Shown: piece by piece, positions 18,241 to 27,318 of the stretch
Numbering within the stretch: the stretch's first letter is position 1
Layout of the letters: each line of letters begins with the position of its first letter
NCBI GenBank assembly: GCA_028709465.1
Contig: JAQVWY010000002.1
Coordinates: forward strand, 16,589-80,588
Length of the DNA stretch: 64,000 nucleotides
Reading direction: 5' to 3'
Source of the DNA: Tissierellia bacterium
Lineage (GTDB): Bacteria; Bacillota; Clostridia; Tissierellales; Sedimentibacteraceae
The notes under the pieces: model-generated
Database searches by the model: none
Seen by the model: the letters and a program-made list of their open reading frames with translations, nothing else
What the model was told of the DNA's origin: nothing
Program-made: the position numbers and the translations under genes

Positions 18241-18897
18241 TTATCTAGCAAACATTTGTGTCCAATAAGGTGTTCCATTAGAATTTGTAACGTATCCCAC
18301 ACCTATTTTGGTAAAGTTTGATGAAAGAATATTTGCTCTATGGCCTTCTGAGTTCATCCATGCATTTACTACTTCTTCTGGTGTATCTTGTCCTGATGCT
18401 ATATTTTCGCCCCATGCTATCCAATTGATTCCAAATTGTTTAAGCATATCTCCAGCACTTCCGTATGTTGGTGATTGATGTGCGAAATAATTGTTGTCTG
18501 CCATGTCTTTAGATTTAGTTCTTGCAACATTTGAAATTGCTGAATCTAATGATAGAGGTTGCAATCCGTTTTTTTCTCTTTCAATATTTACAAGTTGAAC
18601 AACTTTTTTTTCATAACTTAAGTTAGAAGCTTTTGTATTGTTTGTTGTTTTTGCTGTATTTGTATTTGTATAATTAGCTAAATTTGAATTTTCAATTACC
18701 TTATTTGTTGTATTCATATTATTATTTGCTTCATTCTTTAAAGGTGTAGCATTTTTAGTTGCAAAATAATTCATATTATAATTATTAAAAAAATCAAATA
18801 AATTAAGATTTGTATTTGTTCTTTCTGCAGCTAATGCTGAAGCAGACGATAATGCTAAAACTATAGTTAATGTTAATGCTATTATTTTATTTTTCAT
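18241..18897 (-). CDS. Secreted CAP (SCP-like) domain protein
   Basis: 218 residues from ATG 18897 behind AGGAGAAT. A signal peptide (cleaved near ALAA-E, residue 24) is followed by an Asn/Thr-rich linker (residues 27-92), then a CAP domain (about 95-218) of the YkwD type: LVNIEREKNGLQPL, AHQSPTYGSAGDML, GENIASG and WMNSEGHRANIL, with the family's His and Glu residues. Proteins of this type are secreted; their activity in bacteria is not settled, and some act on the cell surface or are made in sporulation. Single gene with a hairpin terminator. Confidence 0.9.
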   Translation of the reverse strand: MKNKIIALTLTIVLALSSASALAAERTNTNLNLFDFFNNYNMNYFATKNATPLKNEANNNMNTTNKVIENSNLANYTNTNTAKTTNNTKASNLSYEKKVVQLVNIEREKNGLQPLSLDSAISNVARTKSKDMADNNYFAHQSPTYGSAGDMLKQFGINWIAWGENIASGQDTPEEVVNAWMNSEGHRANILSSNFTKIGVGYVTNSNGTPYWTQMFAR

Positions 18898-19179
18898 GTG
18901 TATTCTCCTTTGAATTCGTTTTTTTATTTACCTTATTGTGTGGAAAGCAATCAATTGGCGGTTAACCTTTTGATGTGAAAAAATTATAGCATGTACATTT
19001 AAACAATGAAACCCTCAATTATTTGATTAATTGGTAAATGTGACATAATTTTTACACTATTATGAATTGGATTTAATATATTACAAGTTTATTACAAATT
19101 CTTTAAGGGGAAAAAGTGGCATAAAATCCTGTTGACAAACAAATTTTTATGTGATAGTTTTATTATAAATTATAATGCA

Positions 19180-19356
19180 TGAGGAAAAGTAATCATATAA
19201 ATATAATTAAAGCGAGATGGGGGTGGTGGAAGCCTGTTATTATACATTGATGAAGACACCTCAATTTAATGCATAACAATTGAGAGAGACTGATTAATTT
19301 AGTCTAAATAGGGTGGCACCGCGGGTATTTCTCGTCCCTATAAGGGGGCGTTTTTT
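19180..19356 (+). promoter_or_regulatory. T-box leader of aspS
   Basis: The leader carries the T-box sequence AGGGTGGCACCGCGGG at 19310-19325, whose variable part pairs with the tRNA acceptor end. The specifier is probably GAC (Asp) at 19255-19257 in ...TGAAGACACC. A terminator hairpin (CGTCCCTATAAGGGGGCG, 19333-19350) with a run of T follows. Uncharged tRNA-Asp would stabilise the antiterminator and turn on aspS. A TTGACA at 19132 and a TATAAT at 19171 lie upstream but are not ideally spaced. Confidence 0.93.
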
Positions 19357-19398
19357 ATTTTTTGATGATTTTAATTAAATTTTTTGGAGGTAGAATCT

Positions 19399-21171
19399 AT
19401 GGAGACTATGGGTTCATTAAGAAGAACTAATATGTGTGGAGAGTTAACTATTAGTGATATTGGTAAGGAAATTGTATTAATGGGATGGGTTCAAAAAAGG
19501 AGAAGTCTTGGAGGACTTATATTCGTTGATTTAAGAGATATTACTGGATTAATTCAAATTGTATTTGATGTTGATTATAGTAAGGAAGCATTTGAAAAAG
19601 CAGAAGGTTTAAGAAGTGAATATGTTATCGTAGCCAAAGGGAAGGTTTTTGAAAGACAATCGAAAAATTTAGAAATGGCAACTGGAGAAATAGAAGTCTA
19701 TATTGATGAACTTAGAATATTAGATACTGCTCAAACTCCTCCTATTTACATTAAGGATAATGATGATGTGTCAGAACAAATGCGTTTAAAATACAGATTC
19801 CTTGATTTAAGAAAACCTGAAATGCAAAAAAATCTTTTGATAAGAAGCAAAACTTCAAAGGTGATCAGGGATTTCTTATATGATAACGGATTTAATGAAA
19901 TAGAAACACCTTTTTTGACAAAACCAACTCCAGAAGGTGCAAGAGATTATTTAGTTCCAAGTAGGGTTAACCCTGGAAAATTTTATGCATTGCCACAATC
20001 ACCACAGCTTTTCAAACAACTTTTAATGGTTTCAGGCATGAATAAATATTTTCAAATAGTAAGATGCTTCAGGGATGAAGACTTAAGAGCAAATAGACAG
20101 CCTGAATTTACACAAGTTGACTTGGAAATGTCATTTGTAGATGTAGAAGATATAATTTCTTTAAATGAAAAGTTAATTAAAAAAATATTTAAAGAAATTA
20201 AAAATGTTGATATACAACTTCCAATTAAACGTATGTCTTATGAAGTTGCTATGGATAAATATGGTTCAGATAAACCAGATTTGCGTTTTGGATATGAATT
20301 AAATAATATTAGCGAAATATTCAAAGATTCAGAATTTAATGCATTTAAATCTACTATTGAAAATGGCGGAATAATTAAATGTGTTAAAATAGATGGAGCT
20401 TGTGAAGAATTTTCCAAAAAGGGAATCTCAAAGTTAGAGAAATTTGTAAAAACATATGGAGCTAAAGGATTAGCGTGGTTTAAATATGAAAATGAAGCTT
20501 TTGAATCACCGATAGCTAAATTTTTAAGTGAAAAAGAAATTAGCGATTTAATTAATAAGCTTCAAGTTAAAGATAAAGATATTGTGTTTATTATTGCTGA
20601 CAAAGAATCAGTAGTAAATACTGCATTAGGAGCACTTAGAATAGAAATAGCACAAGATAAAAATCTTATAGACAACAATATTTTTGAATTAGTATGGATT
20701 ACTGATTTTCCATTGTTTGAATACAGTGAAGAAGAAAATAGATATGTAGCTAAACATCATCCATTTACAGCACCAGTTGATGAAGATATTGAAAAATTAG
20801 AATCTAATCCAGGTGAAGTGAGGGCAAAGGCCTATGATATAGTTATTAACGGAGACGAAATAGGTGGAGGTAGCATAAGAATTAATAATAGTGAATTGCA
20901 AAGCAGAATGTTCAAAGCATTAGGTTTTACAGAGGAAGAAGCTAATGAAAAGTTTGGTTTTCTATTAGAAGCATTTAAATATGGAGTGCCTCCTCATGGT
21001 GGAATTGCGTATGGTCTTGATAGATTTATGATGCTTTTAACAGAAAGTGATAACATAAGAGATGTTATTGCATTTCCTAAAACTCAAAGTGCAACATGTT
21101 TGATGACAGATGCACCAGCAATTGCAACGGAAAAGCAATTACAGGAATTAGGTATTGATATTATTGAATAA
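19399..21171 (+). CDS. aspS: Aspartyl-tRNA synthetase
   Basis: 590 residues from ATG 19399, chosen because GGAGG lies 8 nt upstream; a TTG 15 bp earlier overlaps that site. Class II synthetase: N-terminal OB-fold anticodon domain (about 10-110), catalytic core with motif 2 [16 protein letters not shown], the GAD insertion typical of bacterial enzymes (about 290-410), and motif 3 [13 protein letters not shown]. It charges tRNA-Asp with aspartate. It is alone (no hisS partner) and governed by the upstream T-box. Discriminating or non-discriminating character cannot be decided by eye. Confidence 0.97.
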   Translation: METMGSLRRTNMCGELTISDIGKEIVLMGWVQKRRSLGGLIFVDLRDITGLIQIVFDVDYSKEAFEKAEGLRSEYVIVAKGKVFERQSKNLEMATGEIEVYIDELRILDTAQTPPIYIKDNDDVSEQMRLKYRFLDLRKPEMQKNLLIRSKTSKVIRDFLYDNGFNEIETPFLTKPTPEGARDYLVPSRVNPGKFYALPQSPQLFKQLLMVSGMNKYFQIVRCFRDEDLRANRQPEFTQVDLEMSFVDVEDIISLNEKLIKKIFKEIKNVDIQLPIKRMSYEVAMDKYGSDKPDLRFGYELNNISEIFKDSEFNAFKSTIENGGIIKCVKIDGACEEFSKKGISKLEKFVKTYGAKGLAWFKYENEAFESPIAKFLSEKEISDLINKLQVKDKDIVFIIADKESVVNTALGALRIEIAQDKNLIDNNIFELVWITDFPLFEYSEEENRYVAKHHPFTAPVDEDIEKLESNPGEVRAKAYDIVINGDEIGGGSIRINNSELQSRMFKALGFTEEEANEKFGFLLEAFKYGVPPHGGIAYGLDRFMMLLTESDNIRDVIAFPKTQSATCLMTDAPAIATEKQLQELGIDIIE

Positions 21172-21248
21172 AAAAGTTATAATTATACTACTTAAAAAAT
21201 TTAAGAATATAATTATTCAGTTTGATAACAAAGTAAATTTTATATTTT

Positions 21249-21268
21249 GAAGGTGTAGCCTGAAGAAT
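21249..21268 (+). repeat. Dispersed repeat, copy 2
   Basis: GAAGGTGTAGCCTGAAGAAT, identical to the complement of 18187-18206. It continues into AGATCCTTCAATACCGTTCA and GGATGACAC (to about 21316), a second variant of the same kind of repeat. Confidence 0.75.
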
Positions 21269-21396
21269 TTCACTAAAACATTTGGAGAGATCCTTCAATA
21301 CCGTTCAGGATGACACAAACATAGTCTATCAATAAACATAATCTATCAATAATCTGAATATTATTTTTTAATTCTTTAATTAGAAAGGAAATTATA

Positions 21397-21813
21397 ATGG
21401 ATCAAGTAGGAAAAGTAAAAAATATAGATGGTAACATGGCAACAATATTAGTAAAGAGAGTTTCAGCATGCGGAGACAGCTGTGCAAGCTGTTCTGCGGC
21501 ATGTAAGCAAAAAGGCATTGAAGTTGATGTTGAAGTATCAAATGATATTAAAGTAGGAGATTATGTTGAAATAAATACTGAAAATGAAATAATGTTAAAG
21601 CATATACTCATGCTTTATGGAATGCCCCTTATAATTCTTTTAGGAACAATTTTTATAGTTTATTATTTACTTGACAATGTTTCTAATAGGGATGCTATAT
21701 CAGCAATTTGTGGTCTTGCATCTCTAATAGTATCTTTCTTTATTTTGAAGAAGTACGATAAAAGAGAAATGGAAGTTAATCCAATTAAATATACAGTAGC
21801 AAAAAAACTGTAA
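21397..21813 (+). CDS. SoxR-reducing system protein RseC family
   Basis: 138 residues from ATG 21397 behind AGAAAGGAA. The N-terminal half has a cysteine cluster, CGDSCASCSAAC (residues 28-39), then a beta-rich region; the C-terminal half has two membrane helices (about 70-90 and 97-117). This is the RseC/MucC layout. In Gammaproteobacteria, RseC is tied to sigma-E and to the Rnf-like SoxR reducing system; in Clostridia its partner is unclear, though Rnf complexes are common. No rnf genes are in the window. Likely an Fe-S or thiol membrane protein. Confidence 0.85.
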   Translation: MDQVGKVKNIDGNMATILVKRVSACGDSCASCSAACKQKGIEVDVEVSNDIKVGDYVEINTENEIMLKHILMLYGMPLIILLGTIFIVYYLLDNVSNRDAISAICGLASLIVSFFILKKYDKREMEVNPIKYTVAKKL

Positions 21814-21838
21814 TTTGTAATTAATGAAAGGTAGATTT

Positions 21839-23131
21839 GTGAATATATTTGATATGCAATACGAAAATTCGTTAAAAAGTAATAGCCCATTAGCTGAACG
21901 TATGAGACCTATAAGTTTAGATTATTTTGTTGGTCAGAAGCATATTGTAGGGGAAGGGAAAATTTTAAACAGGGCCATAAAAGCAGACAAGTTATCATCT
22001 GCAATATTTTATGGACCGCCAGGTACTGGTAAAACAACACTTGCCAAAATTATAGCTGAACAAACAAAAAATAATTTTACAACTTTAAATGCAGTTACTA
22101 GTGGAATAAAGGATATAAAAGAAAAAATAAACTTTGCTATTGATGAATTATCAATATATAATAGGAGGACAATCCTTTTTGTAGATGAAATACATCGATT
22201 TAATAAATCTCAACAAGATGCGCTATTGCCATATGTAGAAAATGGAACGATTATTTTAATAGGGGCAACTACCGAAAATCCTTATTATGAAGTAAACCCT
22301 GCTCTTATTTCACGTTCTTTGATATTTGAATTTCATCAAATATCTAATGAAGATATTAAGGAAGTTTTACAAAAATCTTTACAAGATAAAGATGTTGGAT
22401 TTGGTAATAAAAAAATAGCAATAACAGAAGAAGCATTAAATCTTATTATAAATAACTCTAATGGAGATGTAAGAAAAGCTCTTAATGCATTAGAACTTGG
22501 GGTGGAAACTACCGAAGAAGATGAAGAGGGTTTAATAAATATAAATATAGAAGTAGCTCAAGAATGTATTCAACGGAAAAATATTGTATATGACAAAACT
22601 GGAGATAACCATTATAATACTATTTCAGCTTTTATTAAAAGCATGAGGGGTACAGACCCTGATGCTACAGTATATTGGCTGGCTAAAATGATAAAAGCTG
22701 GAGAAGATCCAAAATTTATTGCTAGAAGAATCATTATTTGTGCATCGGAAGATGTAGGGAATGCTGATCCTAGGGCATTAGAAGTAGCAGTAAATGCTTT
22801 TAAGGCAGTGGAAATAATTGGATTTCCTGAAGCACGCATAATTTTAGCTCAAGCTGCTATATATATAGCATGTGCTCCAAAAAGTAATGCTTCATATTTA
22901 GCAATTAATAGGGCTATGGAGTGTGTTGAAAAGAATTCTCTAGAAGTTCCTTATCATTTAAAAAATAATAATTCTTCGGGTTCTAAATATAAATATCCTC
23001 ATGATTACAGTAAATATTATGTTAAACAACAATATTTGCCAGAGGGGTTAAGCCATGTAAATTTTTATGAGCCTAAAGAATCAGGCTATGAAGCTAGGAT
23101 TAAAAAATTTATGGAATATTTAAATTCTTAA
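21839..23131 (+). CDS. rarA: Replication-associated recombination protein A (RarA/MgsA)
   Basis: 430 residues from GTG 21839, chosen because AAAGG lies 7 nt upstream and family members start close to the NIF/PLAERMRP region; an ATG at 21824 overlaps that site. AAA+ ATPase with Walker A GPPGTGKTTLAK near residue 59, Walker B LFVDEIHRF near 109, sensor 1 GATTENP, and C-terminal tetramerisation domain with KMIKAGEDPKFIARRI. It acts at stalled replication forks. Two unknown genes follow within 16-26 bp, suggesting one mRNA. Confidence 0.95.
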   Translation: MNIFDMQYENSLKSNSPLAERMRPISLDYFVGQKHIVGEGKILNRAIKADKLSSAIFYGPPGTGKTTLAKIIAEQTKNNFTTLNAVTSGIKDIKEKINFAIDELSIYNRRTILFVDEIHRFNKSQQDALLPYVENGTIILIGATTENPYYEVNPALISRSLIFEFHQISNEDIKEVLQKSLQDKDVGFGNKKIAITEEALNLIINNSNGDVRKALNALELGVETTEEDEEGLININIEVAQECIQRKNIVYDKTGDNHYNTISAFIKSMRGTDPDATVYWLAKMIKAGEDPKFIARRIIICASEDVGNADPRALEVAVNAFKAVEIIGFPEARIILAQAAIYIACAPKSNASYLAINRAMECVEKNSLEVPYHLKNNNSSGSKYKYPHDYSKYYVKQQYLPEGLSHVNFYEPKESGYEARIKKFMEYLNS

Positions 23132-23147
23132 TGCTAGGGGGTATAAT

Positions 23148-23654
23148 ATGAAATTTAGATTTTTAGGTTCAAATATTACAGATATGAATATTGAACAAAA
23201 ATTAAATAATTTGGTTAAATTTGATAAGCTTGATGAAAATAAAGAATATGATATATCTGTTGAATTTTTTAATAATGATTTAATTGAAGATAGTTTAAAC
23301 GAAGATGTTTCATATGAGTTAAAGAAAAAACATTATGTATTTATCAGAAAAGTTAGAAACTTTTTTGAAAAAAATAATATAAAAATTAATAAGTTTTATT
23401 TAATGGGCACTATAATTGACCTTGTAGAAAAAGAAATAAAGTTTTCGGTAAAAAAATCTAACAATAAAGGCAAAAAATCTAATATAGTATGGCCATGCAA
23501 AGAAATTTTTATATATGAGGATAATAAAAATAAATTAGACACACTATTATTCAGCAATCAAATTTCACTAGAAGAATATGAATCTAATCTAGAAGATTTA
23601 AAATATGAGTTAAGTATATTTGAAAATGAAGAAGAACATGAATATATAAATTAG
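23148..23654 (+). CDS. Unknown protein following rarA
   Basis: 168 residues from ATG 23148, behind AGGGGG, 16 bp after rarA. The protein is soluble, rich in Asn, Lys, Glu and Asp, with a charged acidic tail (EYESNLEDLKYELSIFENEEE). The middle segment KNNIKINKFYLMGTIIDLVEKEIKFSVKK suggests alternating helix and strand. No family recognised. The tight spacing suggests co-expression with rarA; that says nothing firm about function. Confidence 0.6.
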   Translation: MKFRFLGSNITDMNIEQKLNNLVKFDKLDENKEYDISVEFFNNDLIEDSLNEDVSYELKKKHYVFIRKVRNFFEKNNIKINKFYLMGTIIDLVEKEIKFSVKKSNNKGKKSNIVWPCKEIFIYEDNKNKLDTLLFSNQISLEEYESNLEDLKYELSIFENEEEHEYIN

Positions 23655-23680
23655 TTTTTAATTTTGTGGAGGAAAATATA

Positions 23681-23971
23681 ATGAAAGCTTATGATTTAAT
23701 AAATAAAAAGGAACTTGAAGTTACAGTTGATAGTCTTATAGACTTAATGAGAAACAATCGACAGGTTGATTTAATATTATTTGATAAGAAAACTGATGAT
23801 GACGGTTATTTAACTTGGGATGCTGAACATTGGACACTTATTAATACTAATAAATTTATGAGATGTTATTCATTAGGTGATAGACAGCTTAGAGATTTTA
23901 CTTATCATAATATTTATGATTTAAAGAATGATTTTAAACCTGAAGAAGCAAAAGAAATTCAAATAAACTAA
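23681..23971 (+). CDS. Small unknown protein following rarA
   Basis: 96 residues from ATG 23681, behind GTGGAGGAA; a GTG 15 bp earlier overlaps that site. It is soluble, with a DDDGYLTWDAEHWTLINTNKF segment and a basic/acidic mix. I recognise no family. It is the last gene of the rarA group and converges on galT. Its stop codon (TAA 23969-23971) lies in the left arm of the shared terminator. Confidence 0.6.
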   Translation: MKAYDLINKKELEVTVDSLIDLMRNNRQVDLILFDKKTDDDGYLTWDAEHWTLINTNKFMRCYSLGDRQLRDFTYHNIYDLKNDFKPEEAKEIQIN

Positions 23972-23996
23972 AAAACCGCCTTAGCGGTTTTTTAGT
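23967..23996. terminator. Bidirectional terminator, rarA group / galT
   Basis: A perfect 13-bp stem, ACTAAAAAACCGC / GCGGTTTTTTAGT, with loop CTTA. It overlaps the stop codons of both convergent genes: TAA 23969-23971 on plus and TTA 23981-23983 (in the loop) for galT on minus. Confidence 0.92.
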
Positions 23997-24970
23997 TTAT
24001 TAATTTTTGAAATAAATTTATTATACGCATTTCTTAATTCTTCTGCTTTCTCTTCAGGGCAAGTGGGATTGCAGTGTGCCCAAGCACCAGTTTCGCTAGA
24101 AGCATTATATTTTTGTTTTTCTTTACTTCTCATTGGAGGAAAAAATTCAACATGAAAATGATAAAAATCATCAGTTTTATCGCTGTTGACAGGTCCATTA
24201 TAAATACACATCATATAAGGAAATGGAATATCAAATAAGCTATCATACATTCCAGCTGTATTTTTTAGGATATCAGCAAATGCAAACTTTTCTTCTTCTG
24301 TAAATTCAGTAATATTGTTCCTATGATTATTACTCAAAATATATACTCCGTATGGGTATTCTGAAAAGAATGGGATAAACACAGTAAAATAATCATTTTT
24401 AAATACTATTCTTTTCTCAAATTTTATTTCTTCATTTAGCATATCACATAATAAACATGAATTATTTTCATTATAATATTTTTTAGTATTTTCAAGTTCT
24501 ATTTCAATTTTTTTAGGTATGAATGGGTATCCATATATTTGACCGTGAGGATGAATCATTGTTACTCCAACCATTTCTCCTTTGTTTTCAAACATAAGGA
24601 TATATTTTATCTTTTCATCTTTTTTTAACTCCTCAAATCTTTGTATCCAAAGATTCACAAGCTTTTTTATATGATTATTGGATAATTCCCATAGTTTAGC
24701 ATCATGACGTGGTGAATATAATATTACTTCACATTTGCCATAAGAATCCATTGTTTTAAAGAATTTAGTTGATACATCATCAGGTAAAGGAGGTTGTTGT
24801 GACAAAGCAGGAAAATCATTGTCATATTTATAAACAATATAATCTTGTGGAACTTTTCCTGATCCAGGGCAAAATGGACACCAATTCTTTGGCATTTGAG
24901 GCCTATCCTGCCTATGGGAGGCAATCATAACCCAGTCATCGATTAATGGATTATATCTTAATTCAGCCAT
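23981..24970 (-). CDS. galT: Galactose-1-phosphate uridylyltransferase
   Basis: 329 residues from ATG 24970. HIT-fold transferase with zinc-type cysteines CPFCPGSGK near residue 31, SPRHD near residue 82, the catalytic HPHGQIYGYP (H-P-H) near 139, and HFHVEFFPP near 263. It exchanges UDP-glucose and galactose 1-phosphate in the Leloir pathway. The start lies 1 bp after the galK stop, so it is translated with galK. No galE or galactose transporter lies nearby. Confidence 0.95.
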   Translation of the reverse strand: MAELRYNPLIDDWVMIASHRQDRPQMPKNWCPFCPGSGKVPQDYIVYKYDNDFPALSQQPPLPDDVSTKFFKTMDSYGKCEVILYSPRHDAKLWELSNNHIKKLVNLWIQRFEELKKDEKIKYILMFENKGEMVGVTMIHPHGQIYGYPFIPKKIEIELENTKKYYNENNSCLLCDMLNEEIKFEKRIVFKNDYFTVFIPFFSEYPYGVYILSNNHRNNITEFTEEEKFAFADILKNTAGMYDSLFDIPFPYMMCIYNGPVNSDKTDDFYHFHVEFFPPMRSKEKQKYNASSETGAWAHCNPTCPEEKAEELRNAYNKFISKINKLKNR

Positions 24971-24971
24971 A

Positions 24972-26255
24972 TTAATACTCCTCCAATTTTATACTGCCAA
25001 TTTGTCTGATTTTAAGTACAAGGCAACATCCTTGTCCAAAAACATCTTCCATTACATTAATATAATTTTCTAATAAATTATTGGGTACAAATGCTTGAAT
25101 TGTTCCAGCAAAACCTCCTCCATGTACCCTGCATGCACCTTGGTTTAAAAATATTTTTTCAGATAATGAAATGGCAAGACTAATACTTTGCTCCTTGGGA
25201 TTATCAGGTATATAAACGTTTTGATTATACATATATGAAGATCGTCCTGATTCTCTTATTAGTTCAAGAAATTCTGTAAAGTTATTATTTTTAAGAGCAT
25301 TTAATTCTTTAGTGGGACGCTTGTTTTCATTAAAAAAGTGAATAGCTCTTAAAATAGCGCGATCACTTAAATTTTTTCTTAACTCCTTAATGCTTCTAAA
25401 AAAAAGTGCTTCATCAACATTTCTTAAGTAGTCAGTTTTAAATTCATTAGCTACAGACTTCATTTCTTTAGGTATTGATTCATAATCATGGGTCAAATCA
25501 GCATGGCTTCCTCCGGTATTTACTATACACAATGTATGTCCACAATTTTCAAAATTAAAATTAAGCTGTTCTACAATAGGCATATTTGGATTTTTAAAGT
25601 CAATGAATAATAGACTTCCAATAGATGTTGCTATTTGATCCATTAAACCACAAGGTTTTCCAAAATACACATTTTCTGCATATTGTCCTATTTGCGCTAT
25701 TTTAATACTATTTATGCACCCATCATTAAATAAATTATTAAATATCGTTCCAATTAATACTTCAAATGCTGCTGATGAGGACAAACCCGAACCTGTTGGA
25801 ATATTCGAAGTCATATAAGCATCGAAACCACCTATATTAAACTCCAAATTATTAAATTTTGCTGATATTCCTCTTATTAAGGAGGAAGAAGTGTTTTTTT
25901 CTTCAGTATGTATAGTTAAATCATCTATATCTACAATTATATTATTATAACCATCAGAGATTAAATTGATGTGTGAAGATTGGTTTTTTGATACTATACA
26001 AATAGTATCAAGATTAATACTTGCAGCTAGCACACAACCTCTTTGGTGATCAGTGTGGTTTCCGCCAATTTCTGTTCTGCCGGGAGAACTATAAATAGAA
26101 ATTTCTTTATCTCCAAAGTTTTTGATGAATTTTTCTAATGCAGAAATATATCTGTTTTGATGCTCAATTATTTTTTTATCACAATATAGTTTCGAAAAAT
26201 AGCTATCATATTTTCCTAATTTAATAATTTTTATTGTTTGTATTGCAGTAGCCAT
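24972..26255 (-). CDS. galK: Galactokinase
   Basis: 427 residues from ATG 26255 behind GAAGGGAA. GHMP kinase: the galactokinase signature GRTEIGGNHTDHQRG near residue 59, ATP-binding motif PTGSGLSSSAAFEV near 151, and the C-terminal GGGFAGTIQAF. It phosphorylates galactose with ATP. It is slightly longer than typical (about 390). First gene of a two-gene gal operon whose promoter must lie in the 299-bp region before it. Confidence 0.95.
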   Translation of the reverse strand: MATAIQTIKIIKLGKYDSYFSKLYCDKKIIEHQNRYISALEKFIKNFGDKEISIYSSPGRTEIGGNHTDHQRGCVLAASINLDTICIVSKNQSSHINLISDGYNNIIVDIDDLTIHTEEKNTSSSLIRGISAKFNNLEFNIGGFDAYMTSNIPTGSGLSSSAAFEVLIGTIFNNLFNDGCINSIKIAQIGQYAENVYFGKPCGLMDQIATSIGSLLFIDFKNPNMPIVEQLNFNFENCGHTLCIVNTGGSHADLTHDYESIPKEMKSVANEFKTDYLRNVDEALFFRSIKELRKNLSDRAILRAIHFFNENKRPTKELNALKNNNFTEFLELIRESGRSSYMYNQNVYIPDNPKEQSISLAISLSEKIFLNQGACRVHGGGFAGTIQAFVPNNLLENYINVMEDVFGQGCCLVLKIRQIGSIKLEEY

Positions 26256-26554
26256 ATTTTTTCCCTTCGTAAATTTTGTAATAATTGAATTAAATGTAAT
26301 ATAATGATACTACATACTGGTATAAGATTCAATTATATTTATAAATTATGACTAATCAATAAATTTTGTTTTAGATATGGAAGAATTGATATATTATACG
26401 AGTTATTGTTCTTTAATAAATTTCGAATACATTTATTTATTTCATGGTAAGTAGTGTTTAAATTTTCCATAATCTTTAATATGTAGTAACCTATTGTAAA
26501 TTTTTTAATAAAATAATCATATATACGTGAGGTTACAACATAAGGAGGCGTATT

Positions 26555-26827
26555 ATGGAACTATATATAATTACTTTTAAACATGGTGACTATGCTATAG
26601 CTGCTTTTAGAAGATTAGAGAGTTTGAATATAATAAATATTAAATTATCATCGGTACCCTTTAGCATTAAAAGTGAATGTGATTTATGTATAAAAACGAG
26701 TGACGTTGAAACACTAAAGACTATATTGAGGGAATGCAAAGGGAAATACCATATTAATAATGTTTACAGTGCCTTTAAAGTCAATGGAATTTACAGTTAT
26801 AAATTACTTCCTCTTTCTGTTGAATAG
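26555..26827 (+). CDS. DUF3343-like small protein
   Basis: 90 residues from ATG 26555 behind AAGGAGGCG. It has the ferredoxin-like pattern of DUF3343: MELYIITFKHGDYAIAAFRR, then SVPFSIKSECDLCIK with two cysteines near residues 42-45. Members have been suggested to carry sulfur or selenium and are often near cysteine desulfurases. Here the iscR-nifS-iscU group begins about 490 bp downstream across a repeat block, so the link is suggestive only. Confidence 0.5.
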   Translation: MELYIITFKHGDYAIAAFRRLESLNIINIKLSSVPFSIKSECDLCIKTSDVETLKTILRECKGKYHINNVYSAFKVNGIYSYKLLPLSVE

Positions 26828-26884
26828 ATGAATAGGATTTTTATAAATGATAACAAAGCAACTAAATGTTACTTTGTTATTTTT

Positions 26885-27229
26885 GTTAATGACCTACCCC
26901 ATTTTTCAGAGGTTTTTTCTGAAAAATGGTTGGTAGGACTTATGCACCGAATTCCCAATTTATGCGACGCAAGGAGCAAATAAATTGGTGAATGAGCCTG
27001 TTAATGACCTACCCCATTTTTCAGAGGTTTTTTCTGAAAAATGGTTGGTAGGACTTATACACCGAATTCCCAATTTATGCGACGTAAGGAGCAAATAAAT
27101 TGGTGAATGAGCCTGTTAATGACCTACCCCATTTTTCAGAGGTTTTTTTCTAAAAAATGGTTGGTAGGACTTATGTACCGAATTCCCAATTTATGCGACG
27201 CAAGGAGCAAATAAATTGGTGAATGAGAC
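26885..27229 (+). repeat. Triple 115-bp tandem repeat with two hairpins per unit
   Basis: Three near-identical units start at 26885, 27000 and 27115. Each holds a long hairpin (CCCCATTTTTCAGA...TCTGAAAAATGG; with outer CCTACC/GGTAGG) and a second hairpin (CCAATTTAT...ATAAATTGG) whose loop contains GCGACGCAAGGAGC. The third unit has small changes. A related hairpin lies at about 37430-37482. No open reading frame is supported. It is probably a small non-coding mobile or REP-type element amplified in tandem. Confidence 0.93.
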
Positions 27230-27241
27230 TGAAAATTAATG

Positions 27242-27283
27242 TTGACAAAATTAGTAGGGTATAATATAATCAATCATACCCTA
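27242..27283 (+). promoter_or_regulatory. isc operon promoter with overlapping operator-like inverted repeat
   Basis: TTGACA 27242-27247, 17-bp spacer and TATAAT 27265-27270 form a consensus promoter. TAGGGTAT (27255-27262) and ATACCCTA (27276-27283) are an exact inverted repeat spaced by 13 bp and lying over the -10 box. This is a likely binding site for the Rrf2 regulator encoded immediately downstream (inference). Confidence 0.75.
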
Positions 27284-27318
27284 GTTAAATGGTAGGGAAT
27301 AAATATAGGAGAGCGGTT

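Noticed and set aside
26885..27229. CRISPR-like array
   Set aside because: The three units are whole 115-bp copies with no variable spacers between short repeats.
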